NCBI GenBank assembly: GCA_002803225.1
Contig: NXFV01001078.1
Location: forward strand, 1 to 22,427
DNA from: Gamarada debralockiae
Lineage: Eukaryota > Ascomycota > Leotiomycetes > Helotiales > Hyphodiscaceae
Length of the DNA stretch: 22,427 nucleotides
Direction of reading: 5' to 3'
The notes under the pieces are model-generated. The model saw only the letters and a program-made list of their open reading frames with translations, searched no databases and had not been told where the DNA came from. This document shows, one piece after another, positions 9,416 to 18,964 of this stretch. The first letter of the stretch is position 1; each line of letters opens with the position of its first letter. The translations under genes were made by a program, and so were the position numbers.

Positions 9416-10352
9416 TATGTATCTGATCGTTGTGGGACGTTTGCTGGAAGAACCGTTGTGAGGATGGTGGGGTAAAGTACTCGTATGATAGTCGTTCGCT
9501 GGGACGCGTCGGCCAATCCTCGCTTCGGGCTATGAAATGTGTTCGTCAAGAACTTGGCCTGGTGCAAATCCTTGTGGAGGACCTTTTTTTTTTTTTGGTC
9601 TCTCTCTCGTATGGAACTCAGAATAGCCGCTTTCAATCGTCTCTTTTAATGTTCTCTTCTTGGTTTGAGATCATAAGGCAAAGAGCATGTTTAAATCTAG
9701 ACGATCTGTGTTAATGTCCCGATTGATCCAACGGCGATGGCTATCGATTCCCTTTCGACTCCGCGCTTTTACTACTTTCTATGGCTAAATTCATTCTCTC
9801 AATAACCGTTATATCTCCAAGCCACACTATTAACCAGTCGCGATCTAGTTGCAGTTTTGCTCAATTCTGGAGTAGTTAGGATCAACGGCAACATAAGCGC
9901 GTCGACGCGGGCACGAAACGCGCATAATTTGAGCCCTGAAAAGATGAACGGCACAGCACCCAGGTGAAGCCAGCTCAAAGTCGATGTATGTGGAAATTCC
10001 ACCCCGAAAACGAATCTTTACTAATAGTTGTACAAAGCAAGCCAACGAAGGGAAAGGATCAGCGCCTCAACATGGCATGTCACGCGTGGCACGTGAGAGC
10101 AAAACGCAATATGGAGACCATTGGAATTTGCCAGATGAAAGTTCGCCCCAGCCATATGTACGGAGATATGCTATACTACTGTAGGTTGAGACTGAAGCTT
10201 TATAGCCTTTGCCATTTAGCGCTTCACCAGTCAACCCATGGACTCGCTGATAAGGTTTTGGAAGCAAGAGTACGGAGTTTTGGACCCTGGTACACTACAA
10301 TATAATTATGCAGACTTTCCTACACAGCATAGGATGTCAATGTACATCAAAA
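9416..10352. other. Intergenic stretch upstream of cofactor A
   Basis: About 940 bp without a recognised gene. The first part should contain the cofactor A promoter; a poly-T run (roughly 9582-9596) lies there. A small palindrome GTGGAA-A-TTCCAC occurs at 9990-10002. Several short open frames exist, but none resembles a family I know and none has convincing coding character. Confidence 0.4.
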
Positions 10353-11909
10353 TTACAATCTGGCCATATTCTGCACACCAAAAGCTCCGATCACTTCCTC
10401 CGCCGCACGCTCCCCGGACCTCAAAGCTCCCTCCATGTTACCCCTCGATACGTTCGAAGTCTCCTTCCCTGCAAAATGCAAAAACCACATCGATGCCTCC
10501 AGAGCACTGGCAAAATCTACTATGCCATTTGGGCCTGGAGGGAGGACTGGGCAGGGACAGCCTTGGCTCCACGGGTCCGCTGACCAATCATGATAGAGCA
10601 TTTCGAGGGGGTGCTGTGCTACGTCCATAATCTCGTCATTGGTGGCAGCCGAGCCTGTTTTGGCAGCACACGCTCGCCCGAACATATTGGCTACCTAGTC
10701 AAGGACAGCGAGCTTCTGACCTCTGGCTCTAGCTTGATCCTACGCTTCCCTGGCTCTGCGGCCACGAAACATGTAAGGGAATATTGACCGTCACTGTCAA
10801 TACTCGAGTCTCGGCATATGGATATAGGGTCCTTTGGAAGTCTGGGCGAATTCTCAGAGAAAGTACACTCGCCACCATGGCTTGGAATACGCAAGGATCA
10901 CCTTCATGGCGCGGCCAAACTTAACGCGGTCACTGAGGATCTATTTCAGCTCTGGCAGCGGCGGGTCGAATCTCATCCATGAATTAGATGGTGATGGGAC
11001 AGTGACGATCACGCGCTTGCATACAAATTCGAAGCCATCTCCTGCTTGGACGGTGACCCCGGTGCTGCTTCGGAAATGCTCTTCGCGAGCGTTTTCAAGT
11101 GAACCTTGTCTGACTTCAGACCTGCTATCAAGTGCAGGGAGAACGATTGGGTGCCTGATTGCCAATTAATCAACCTCATGTTACAAGATGACATGGTAGG
11201 AACTCACCATTCTTGATCCGAAGGTATTGCCCGCAATGCTCCTTCTCCCCACGTATGATCAGAAACCGCCTCCAGCTCAGCAGATCCACAGAAAGTACAG
11301 CGCGCTGATGTCTGACGGTTCTAATCCAAACATCACGCGGGTCCAGACTTTGATGGCTTCTTGTGCTGCAGTACCGAAGCCTTCCCTCTTAACAAACTCC
11401 TCCACAGTCTCGCGACCGTATTGGATCATTGAAGTATGGTCTCCATTAGTAGTCCGGTGAAGATCGAGCCCTGTGGAGAGTGTCTCAATCAAGTCTCGCA
11501 AAGCCAGCACTTTTTGTTTTCCAACCCCTAGGAACTGTTGGTAAGGTCAACATAGAAAACAACTTCAACGGAGACCCAAAACTCACTGGAGGTGTATCAC
11601 CATGTGGAAGTCTCTGAGCCACTTCATCGTCGTAGAGTATGCAATCGCCGACTGTGTTCTGCTTTCCTACCTCGAGGCCAAACCTTTTCACCATCCCATA
11701 CATCCTACTCTGATGCGAATCATTGATCCATCTGCTCCCACATCCGCTTTGCTTTTGCTGGCAGCTGTTACACTATGTTTTTCCGCCGACTCTGTCTCGA
11801 GCTTCGACGACGGTGACGGAAAGACCTGCTTGCTCCACAAATCTTACTACTTCCAGTCCACTTAGGCAACCCCAATAACGACGACGTCGACAGATTTCTT
11901 CTAATGCAT
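10353..11909 (-). pseudogene. Flavin amine oxidase (MAO-N-like), frameshifted pseudogene
   Basis: Fungal MAO-N-type enzymes oxidise amines to aldehydes with FAD, releasing ammonia and H2O2 in the peroxisome. In order on the minus strand I can read: KKSVDVVVIG (FAD-binding start), LSGLEVVRFVEQAG, VVEARDRVGGKT, RMYGMVKRFGLEV, EEFVKREGFGTAA...IKVWTRVMFG, FEFVCKRVIVTVP, RFDPPLPELK, SKPWW, NMFGRACA, YHDWSADPWSQG, and FAGKETSNVSRGNMEGAL near the C-terminus. The last residues are ARL, a PTS1-type signal. Lesions: a stop at codon 3, a one-base loss inside the GxGxxG motif (near 11865), a stop just after VGGKT, and several more frame changes and stops between 11800 and 10690. One probable original intron remains near 11154-11206. 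The start is uncertain. Confidence 0.85.
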
Positions 11910-12399
11910 CTAATATAGGAGATCCAGTGACCTTACGACAAGTAGGTACGTTCTGTCACGACTTCACGTGATAAAGAATGACGGTGCAGACTCTCATCAG
12001 ACATAGATACCAGTGGCGCTTTTGTGGCCAGCAATCCATTGAAAATTCGTGTGCTGTTCCATTTCTTATTCGCTCCTCTGCATGTGACCAAACAATTTGG
12101 GAAGTCGGCGCTGAGCTTCTGATAGCATTGGCTGTTCCCATCCATATGTTTGGAGCCGACTAGCTTCAAATAGTGCGAGAGTGCGAAAGCGGGGTGATTT
12201 GTAGAGTACAACACTGGTGCGCGCCTTCTGAGTCACAGCATTTCGCTGCATTTAGAGGGCATGCATGAATGCATGCAAGGCAAACAGATGTGATCAGACG
12301 AAGTTATAAAGCTTATTCATCTTAAACTAGGAAGTGCAGCTTATCATAATTTCCATTAGCGTGTCGAAACCTTTTGCTTGTTCTCTCATCCCACTGAAA
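11910..12399. promoter_or_regulatory. Divergent intergenic region of two flavoenzyme genes
   Basis: The amine oxidase relic and the hydroxy-acid oxidase start away from each other across about 490 bp. Features seen: a perfect inverted repeat GCATGCAT-GA-ATGCATGC at 12259-12276, and a TTATAAAG motif at 12304-12311, about 90 bp upstream of the plus-strand ATG and so a TATA-box candidate. Part of the segment next to 11910 may be N-terminal or intron sequence of the relic. No factor site was assigned. Confidence 0.5.
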
Positions 12400-13945
12400 A
12401 TGGCGAATCGCGGCCCAACGTTAGATCCCAACGTGCTCACGATCAGTGACTTGAAAGATGTTGCTTCAAAGAAGCTACCAACGATGTATAGAGGTGAGGT
12501 TGGGCTTTTTCTTCAGTTATATGTCGGGTTCAATCGCTGACTCGTAGTAGAGTACTTCAATGAAGGAGGGATGGATATGATCACGTTCTCCTACCCACAT
12601 CCAAATCCATTTTCATCACTGACAAACCCAAAGACTTCGCGACAATGAAGAAGCCTATGATCGATACAAGATTCGACCTCGAGTCCTAGTCAACATGTCA
12701 AATCTTGATGTGTCAACGAGCGTTTACGGAACTAAGGTCCTCACCCTCTCCGCACCGAAGATATTGGACGACCGCTCACGAGGCCACAGGTCTCATTCCC
12801 TCTAGGATTTTCACCAGCGGGGATGCATAAGCTGGCTCATGCAGATGGAGAGCTGGCGACATCTCGGGCGGCGGCTAAGCATGGCGTTGCTATGGGAGTT
12901 TCTTCTTATGCCAATTACTCGATGGAGGACATAATCGCTCAGGGCAATGGAAACCCCTATGCATTCCAGGCCATTATTTTGAAAGACCGATCTCTTACTA
13001 TGAAGATGCTGCGACGCGCGGAAAGCAAGTCTCCATTTAAACGTGTAAAGCTTCACTTTGCTGATGAAAGCGGCAGAGGCCGGCTACAAAGCTATCATGT
13101 TAACAGTCGATTGCGTGGCTCTAGGACTGCGCATAAACGAGTTCCGTAACTCATTTACCTTGCCGGTCGATGTAAAATGGCCGAATATTGAGTCGAAAGG
13201 TCAAGCAAGTGCAACTGCAGCCGATGACGACAGCGCTTCATATGGTAAGATTACGTCTCCCACTGAGAGAGTATCCTGGGCAGGAGAAATGCTGATTCCG
13301 GAGAAAGACACTGAGCTCAGTTGGGATAACGTGATCCCGTGGCTGAGGGAACATACCAAGCTGCCGATTTGGCTCAAAGGAGGTAAGTCTCATAACTGGC
13401 ACTGTGGGCAGTTTGATCTTTGCTGATTATTGTTTCCAATAGTGACCACCCCCGAAGATGTCACTCTCGCGGTACAGCACGGGGTGGATGGCATCATCAT
13501 CTCGAATCACGGCGGAAGGCAGTTAGATGGCGTTCCTGCCACACTTGACAGCTTGAGAGATTGTGCACCTGCTGCAGCGGGCAAGATTCCGATTGCAATT
13601 GATGGCGGTATCCGACGAGGATCCGATATCTTCAAAGCTCTCGCTCTTGGTGCCTCGTTTTGCTTTGTTGGTCGCGTGCCAATTTGGGGCCTGGCTGTGG
13701 GTTAATCCCGATCTCCCGTTAGAAGATCATGAATTGATGTATTATACAGTACAATGGCCAAGAAGGTGTTGAGCTGGCCATTAAACTTTTGATGAACGAA
13801 TTCAAGATCACAATGGCGCTTGCGGGGTACGTCCGCATTTCATTCAGAGCCCCTTTCTCGCTAACTAGAACGCAGATGCAAAAACGTCAGCGAGATTTCG
13901 AAAGCTCACCTGTCCCTTCTGGGTCCTGCTCTGAGCAAATTGTAA
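12400..13945 (+). CDS. Peroxisomal FMN-dependent 2-hydroxy-acid oxidase/dehydrogenase (eight exons)
   Basis: The family (glycolate/lactate oxidase type) uses FMN to oxidise 2-hydroxy acids to 2-oxo acids. Exons: 12400-12493, 12551-12584, 12634-12736, 12790-13024, 13071-13382, 13443-13696, 13750-13826, 13876-13945; 392 residues with no stop or frame break. Visible motifs: Tyr33 in [23 protein letters not shown] with Asp169, Arg176, WLKG (Lys258), [14 protein letters not shown] (His282, Arg285), [18 protein letters not shown], and IWGLAYNGQEG. The tyrosine equivalent to glycolate oxidase Tyr129 appears to be Leu (QAIILKD). The last exon ends LSKL, a classic PTS1 signal. Introns 2 and 3 have weak donors (GTTCTC, GTCCTC) and intron 4 is GC-AG, so splicing may be inefficient. 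The exact substrate (glycolate, lactate or other) is unknown. It is divergent from the amine oxidase relic. Confidence 0.88.
13025..13070 (+). other. Probable GC-AG intron (46 bp) in the hydroxy-acid oxidase
   Basis: The donor reads GCAAGT, the usual context of minor-class GC-AG introns; the acceptor is GATGAAAG with a GCTGAT branch-like motif just before. Removing it joins ...MLRRAE to [13 protein letters not shown] in one frame, as family alignment requires. Retaining it shifts the frame and runs to a stop at about 13149. Confidence 0.7.
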
Positions 13946-14007
13946 TCACAGCTAGATACTCTATCTCCTATTCACAGTCTCCGAATCTATCTAGAATACA
14001 CTCCGTT

Positions 14008-14872
14008 TTACGTCTCGGGTGGTGGCACTAATGGCACTGATGGCAACGCCACGAGCTCTTTCTTCTCCTTCGTCGTCCATTGCAGTGTCTTCAGAATGCC
14101 ATATAAAGTCAGAGCCGGCACACCCGGTTTCTCGACCTCTCTCAGCGGTTCTCCCGCGATATTCTCAAACTCGATGAAGTTTCTCTAGGAAATTGATCAG
14201 CTCCGTAAATTTATCCGTCGGGACGAAGGGGCGTCTGGCCTTTTCAATATCCTGTTGCATACTCGGCTTAAAAATCGTCCACGGATCCGCATTAATCATC
14301 GCCTCCACAATATCATCAGGCAATTGATGCCACGCCGCCTTCGCAATATTCCAAATCTCCTGCATTAACGGCCAGACCAAATCATCAACCGGCTGCTTCG
14401 CTGTCCTCATCCGCGTCGTATCCATACGGGTGATAGTACATGCAGAATTATATCCGGCATTGTAAAGCAACTTCCTCCATCTCACGAAACCGACATTTTC
14501 ATTCAACTTGCTGTCTACTTTGCCGGATACGTCGTATATCTCGACAATCTTCTTGGTGGCAGCGAGTTGGACGTCACGTGGGATGTTGGGGTTGTTGAAG
14601 GACTAACGATGAGATGGTCGTGGTCATCCTGGAGGATGCTGCCAGGTTGGGTTTCGGTAGCCCCAATTAAGGATATGCTTGAGAGTATCATGTTCTGGGG
14701 AACGCGGCGATGAGGGGCTTCTCGATGTTCCGTCCGTTGTGGATGAGACGATTGTCGAGTATACTGGTGTCACTGCCGGAGCAATGATCTCAGACGTTGT
14801 TGGATGGACGTCTGCAATATTCTTCGTGCCCACGAAGATGAAGTCAAATGGCTTCAATCCTTCTAATGACAA
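14008..14872 (-). pseudogene. Ketopantoate-reductase-like (ApbA/PanE family) gene, truncated and frameshifted
   Basis: The family reduces 2-dehydropantoate (or related 2-oxo acids) with NADPH. Readable in order: LKPFDFIFVGTKNIADVHPT, HNGRNIEKPLIAAFP, MILSSISLIGATETQPGSIL, NNPNIPRDVQLAATKKIVEI, VRWRKLLYNAGYN (Lys in the family's conserved W.K site), WPLMQEIWNIAKA, FKPSMQQDIEKAR, EFENIAGEPL, and VPALTLYGILKTLQW, with a stop at 14008. At least four frame changes (near 14747, 14700, 14600 and 14180) separate these pieces. Three look like single-base losses in short homopolymers. The N-terminal half of the Rossmann domain with GxGxxG is absent: homology begins at 14872, only a few bases from the stop of another reading frame. 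It is convergent with the hydroxy-acid oxidase, 62 bp apart. Confidence 0.75.
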
Positions 14873-14875
14873 AGC

Positions 14876-15226
14876 CTACCAACCGCGTAGAAACCCAAAA
14901 GGACGATTGACGGCATACAGCGCATAAAATGGCCGTTGTTCCAAAGTAGTCGAGGAAATATTTTGGTCACTCGCGACTTCCGCTACGAGTGTCTCAAAGA
15001 TCAGCTTGCACATCGAGCATCGTCTAACGGGTTGCCAGCTGATCAATTTGCAGACTGGCCCACCGTATATATTTGAAAAGGATGTCTGTTTGAGAATCTG
15101 ATGAAGGTTTTCGGACATAGACCTGCACCAAGAGCAGGGCTCCGGCGTCTCCCGAATATCAGGTAGTGTCGCTAATACTAGCGGTTCTGGAGGCCATCCC
15201 ACGCGCTTTGCCGAGGTAGACGACAT
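14876..15226 (-). CDS. Short cysteine-motif protein, possibly a HET-domain N-terminal fragment
   Basis: From the ATG at 15226 the frame gives 116 residues. It contains CSWCRS, then about 40 residues later CSMCKLIFETL. Paired Cys-x-x-Cys motifs of this spacing, with a hydrophobic run after the second, are common at the start of fungal heterokaryon-incompatibility (HET) proteins; this is a resemblance only. The frame is open further upstream to 15313 but without an ATG. It ends FLRGW-stop directly next to the broken end of the ketopantoate-reductase relic, so it may be a truncated gene joined to it by rearrangement. No catalytic or full HET domain follows. Confidence 0.35.
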   Translation of the reverse strand: MSSTSAKRVGWPPEPLVLATLPDIRETPEPCSWCRSMSENLHQILKQTSFSNIYGGPVCKLISWQPVRRCSMCKLIFETLVAEVASDQNISSTTLEQRPFYALYAVNRPFGFLRGW

Positions 15227-15379
15227 AAAAGCGGACGAATATGTTCGGTAAGGGGACGAGATGATATGAGAACCCAGGCTTATAGAAGGATTAAAGTGAA
15301 AGATCCTCCACACTGTAGACAGGAGCGTAGCGATCTAATCAGGTAAATACAGGGATAGAAACGGCCGGCCAGAATCATT

Positions 15380-15880
15380 CTAGTGTTGGCCCAAGCGTGT
15401 GCTAACCGGAAATTTCAGCAAGTGTTCAAAGCGGAAGCCGATTTCGCTAGCGACTGTACTATTTCTCCTCTCTCTTAGGACATCTAGTTTTGATCAAATA
15501 TATGCATTTTATTCAGGTACTTTGTTAAGACGTGATTTGGTCCTAGCCTACTAATCCAACCATGTAGCTCTCCAGACCAAAAAATTCTACAGAGATTGAG
15601 CTGAAGAGATTATGGTTCAGCAGTGGCGTAACTCTTGTAGATCACAGGTCAACCAAACGGGATCCCAACACCACTCAGCGTTTGGGGGCCCGATGCGGCT
15701 CCCTGGTAATCCTATATATATATCTAGAGGTCGACACTAGCTACTTTCCATAAATAGCAAGAAGTACTACCTTACACTTTTACTAGTAATAGATTAGATC
15801 TAACCAGGTAGAGTCACTAGCGAAATCGGCTTCCGCCTTAAACACTTTGAGAATTTGTGCTAAGCTACACTACCAACTAC
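15380..15880. mobile_element. MITE-like element with long imperfect terminal inverted repeats
   Basis: The left arm (about 15381-15460) and right arm (about 15807-15879, reverse complement) match. The core GCGGAAGCCGATTTCGCTAG at 15431-15450 is repeated perfectly inverted at 15818-15837. Outward of the core, AAGTGTT(C/T)AA and a GTGT...GCT(A/T)A block also match with substitutions and small gaps. The arms enclose about 350 bp without coding potential, so a non-autonomous DNA transposon of about 500 bp fits. Exact ends and target duplication are not resolved; both arms may begin near TAGT, hinting at a TA target. The superfamily is unknown. Confidence 0.7.
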
Positions 15881-16234
15881 CAAGTGGCTAGTATCACTCT
15901 GACTACCTGCTCCTACCCCCTGCACCCATCCAGTTAGACAGCTTCGCTCTCTTCGCTAGCTAGGAGATACAAAATACGAGGATAGTGTTGGGAAGATCGT
16001 TTTCGGTGATTTCAGCCCCTTCCGACAGAAAAGGTAAAGATAACTCAGACGCGGGTGCTACTCAATCCTGAATTCTTGAACAATTTGCATTGCCAACATC
16101 GAGTCCGTTTCATCCCGGCTTCCCCCGCCATCGCTGCACACGGAAAGTAATTAAGGAAGTCAAGTTCACTCCAAACTTGAAACTTCCATCTCCGTCAAAG
16201 TCTTGTGCGTGAAATTGGCAATGTCTACCGTGGT
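15881..16234. other. Intergenic stretch
   Basis: About 350 bp between the MITE-like element and the 3' end of the membrane protein gene. No recognised feature. Confidence 0.4.
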
Positions 16235-17527
16235 TCACGCTGCTTCGAGTCTCACGCGATATCGCGGAAACTCTTCCGGATAAATATGGCCCGGCATCCT
16301 CCTACACCAATTGACCTCATACGGTTTGGCATCCTCAAGGAAAGCCTTCGCAACCCGTTTTTGCAGAAAAGCTTGCAGGGTCGCGGCGATGCCATACGCC
16401 CCAAGCCACCGATGATAGTGATCATTGGTCAAGATAAAGGGATTGCCTACAAGGGTGCCTCTGAACCAAACCGGGGACATGGCCCATCGAGATTTTGTGT
16501 GTTCGTCATGTCTAAATCTTGGCTTGAGCGCCATCACTGGAACAAGCATGGTTCGCGCTTTCTCCGACTCCTTCCGCACCTGTCCAGTCGCAAGCTCGTG
16601 GATGGCGTGGTCCGCAGAGAAAGGCGGTCCCGTTAACGCACGATCCAGTGTGTTAGCCCATAACGCGCCATGATGAGGGCTCACATCGCTCTCGTCGACT
16701 TTGATGTAGGCGATTTCTCGTTGCATGTCAAGCTGATAGGCAGCATAGGCCGCGTATGCGAAAAAGATGATCGAAAAGAACGATTCGTACACCATGTCAT
16801 GCCCAGCGCAAAACCTAGCACAGGCAATCAGAGCCACGGGTAGCAAGGCCAGGACACCGCAAATTCCTGCTCGGAGGACTCCATGTTTGCGGGCTGCCCA
16901 CTTCCAGAGCGGCAAGACTTGTCGCTGCTCTAGATGGCTGTTCGCTGGTGCCCCAGGAACAACGATCAGACCATTGTCTACTTGAGAAGCGGGTGCAAGG
17001 CGCGCCTGGAGTCGTCGGTTGGTGCATAGCAACAGCTGATCGTAATCCGCTCGCGTCAATGGTAGGGGGACTCTCACCTCCATCTCCGTTTGTTCAGGAA
17101 TCAGAATCTCCTTGTCGGAACCAAACGCATTTTTCATGCCTTCCCATCTGTTCTCTGTGCTGACGGGCCCGTGGTAGATGCAATATCTTCCGAAATCTCG
17201 CCCCCCAATGCATTGCATGGCCACGGTATCGATGGCGTCCACTCCGAGAACCATAAACGCAACATTCCCAATGTTACCAGCGAGAAGACCAAGCCAAGCC
17301 CAGGTTGCACCGGGGCCTTGGAGCGGATTATGATAATTTACCCTCTCGTTATATGAGGTGACTATAGCGGTGGGTGTTTCGTAGACTGTTTCGTAGACGG
17401 TGCAGACGGATACTTTCGGCGGTCCCAAGCCCAGAGGGGCTTGTACAGCTGATGCCGTCGGAAGAACGGGCACTGTGATCGGAGCTCCAACATCCGCAGT
17501 CTGCACGGCGGCAGGTTTGAGGGTCAT
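16235..17527 (-). CDS. Hypothetical multi-pass membrane protein
   Basis: A 430-residue uninterrupted frame; I do not recognise the family. The first ~70 residues are Thr/Val/Pro-rich and include the tandem VYETVYET. Three hydrophobic segments can be seen: around 74-95 (WAWLGLLAGNIGNVAFMVLG), around 216-237 (a Gly/Leu/Ala-rich run ending LIACA), and around 249-264 (SFFSIIFFAYAAYAAY). The C-terminal half (about 265-430) is hydrophilic and probably cytosolic. The start chosen is the ATG at 17527; the frame extends a few codons upstream without an ATG, next to a possible acceptor site (TCAG), so a 5' exon cannot be excluded. No lesions. Function unknown. Confidence 0.7.
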   Translation of the reverse strand: MTLKPAAVQTADVGAPITVPVLPTASAVQAPLGLGPPKVSVCTVYETVYETPTAIVTSYNERVNYHNPLQGPGATWAWLGLLAGNIGNVAFMVLGVDAIDTVAMQCIGGRDFGRYCIYHGPVSTENRWEGMKNAFGSDKEILIPEQTEMEVRVPLPLTRADYDQLLLCTNRRLQARLAPASQVDNGLIVVPGAPANSHLEQRQVLPLWKWAARKHGVLRAGICGVLALLPVALIACARFCAGHDMVYESFFSIIFFAYAAYAAYQLDMQREIAYIKVDESDVSPHHGALWANTLDRALTGPPFSADHAIHELATGQVRKESEKARTMLVPVMALKPRFRHDEHTKSRWAMSPVWFRGTLVGNPFILTNDHYHRWLGAYGIAATLQAFLQKRVAKAFLEDAKPYEVNWCRRMPGHIYPEEFPRYRVRLEAA

Positions 17528-18615
17528 AGTCGTTATGCTGGTCACACTGATTCAAGTCGTCTTAGTGGCCAGATAGCTTGCACGGAGTATCGATTATATC
17601 TCCAACGACCGGAGTGGCTTATGGTATAGAGGTCCAATGTCTTGGACTACAAATATAGTCCAGAGAAAATAATTGCGAAAGGAGCGGAATAGTTTCGACT
17701 CTTTCTAGAGTTAGAGAAGTCAAATGCATGAGCATGAAAGACTTGCTGGGTTAAAGAAAAAAGAACGCGAGTATACCTGAGCACAGATAATCTTTCGCAA
17801 AACGGCGTTCGACTACGATGAATACGTGGCAGCCTCGTGAGCTAGAGCTCCCGTCAGTTGGGAGGTTCTGAAGACAAAAAGAGGCTAAGGATATGAAATC
17901 AGGGAGGTGGATATGCAGCGTTGCGGCATGAGCAAAGCGCTCTCGAGACAGTTGGTGAATGCTGGAGGCAGAGAATCACAATCTAGAGATGCAAAATCGG
18001 CGAGGTGCGTGATGCAGCTTCGAGGCAACAGCGGCCCGCCATGCGAGGAAAAGCAGCGGGGCAAAAAGCTTTGGTTCTGACTGCAGAGGGGGCTTTGGTG
18101 ACAGCGGAATCGGAAAAACGAAGTCGCGATTTGCTCAGGGTTGTGAGCTGGGGAGCCGAAGACGAGCCGAGGTGATTAGCGCCCTAGTTGAAGCGGCCAG
18201 GCTGCCAGGCTTACTAACCCACCTTGGAATGAAGATGGTAAGATTCGGGTTCAACTACCTTAGCAAATCTCTGCATTTATATATGCGCGATTTATTTGCA
18301 CTTCACTTCAATAAACTTGAGGTATCAGATGCGAACCAGTACGCAAGCATTTGTGAAGTCGTCTTCATGCTGCGCATTGATTGATGCGGGCCGTTTGTTT
18401 CGAAACATCTCGCAACACTAAACACTCGAGCTGTCAGCGTGCTTCAGACCTCCACTTAATGGCCAATGCTCCATTCTGCATCTTTGACTTTTTAAAATAC
18501 CATAACTCTTTCCTTGCCATTTTCCAAAACTTTTAACTTCCTTCCAATCTTGATTATTGCATTTCCTTCTGCCACCATCAAAAAGAAACTTTTCCTCCAA
18601 AGTTGATTAGCAATT
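17528..18615. other. Long intergenic region between divergent genes
   Basis: About 1.1 kb lies between the membrane protein (minus) and the small basic protein gene (plus), so it should carry both promoters. The segment just before 18616 is pyrimidine-rich (CTTTCC, CTTCC runs), as is common in fungal core promoters. Short open frames occur but none is convincing, and no repeat or RNA gene was recognised. Confidence 0.4.
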
Positions 18616-18964
18616 ATGAAGTCTGCTATCACATACCTGTACCGCACCAGCCGCGAGAATGTTAAGGAAATGGAGCAGAAAAGACAGTGGCGCAAGACAT
18701 ATGATCCTACCTACCAGTCGAGGAGGTCCAGATTGTCGATGTTCCCAACCAAGTTGAAGAGGGAGAGTATGGGGAGGGTGCTGTCGATGTTTAAACCAAG
18801 GTGAGGGGTCACGAAATGTTTTGTTGACTCGAAATAAAGGGCTTCTTCATGACCAGCAGGCTAATGATAATTGCGTCTGTAGGGACAGCATCTTGCTGAG
18901 CGTTCCAGAGGAGGCACATATGGGGACGAAAGTGAAAGGAAATTATGAAGAGTTCGACTCGTAA
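18616..18964 (+). CDS. Small basic protein, unknown function (two exons)
   Basis: Exon 1 spans 18616-18800 and exon 2 spans 18883-18964, with an 82-bp GT-AG intron carrying GGCTAATGA as a branch-like motif; 88 residues. The product starts MKSAITYLYRTSRENVKEME. It is rich in Arg/Lys through about residue 62 and ends in an acidic segment (VPEEAHMG...EEFDS). Splicing restores an open frame past the stop that would occur in the intron. I know no family for it. Oddity: the TAA stop lies within the donor-like GTAAGC at 18961-18966, and the same frame is open for 51 codons beyond it, to 19118, so the 3' end could be different. A pyrimidine-rich leader precedes the ATG. Confidence 0.5.

Noticed and set aside
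9964..10305. Plus-strand open frame of 113 codons between cofactor A and the amine oxidase relic
   Set aside because: Overlapping frames on both strands of similar length, no known motif and no coding bias convincing by eye.
15708..15724. Short TA repeat inside the MITE-like element
   Set aside because: Only a few units; not a meaningful microsatellite.
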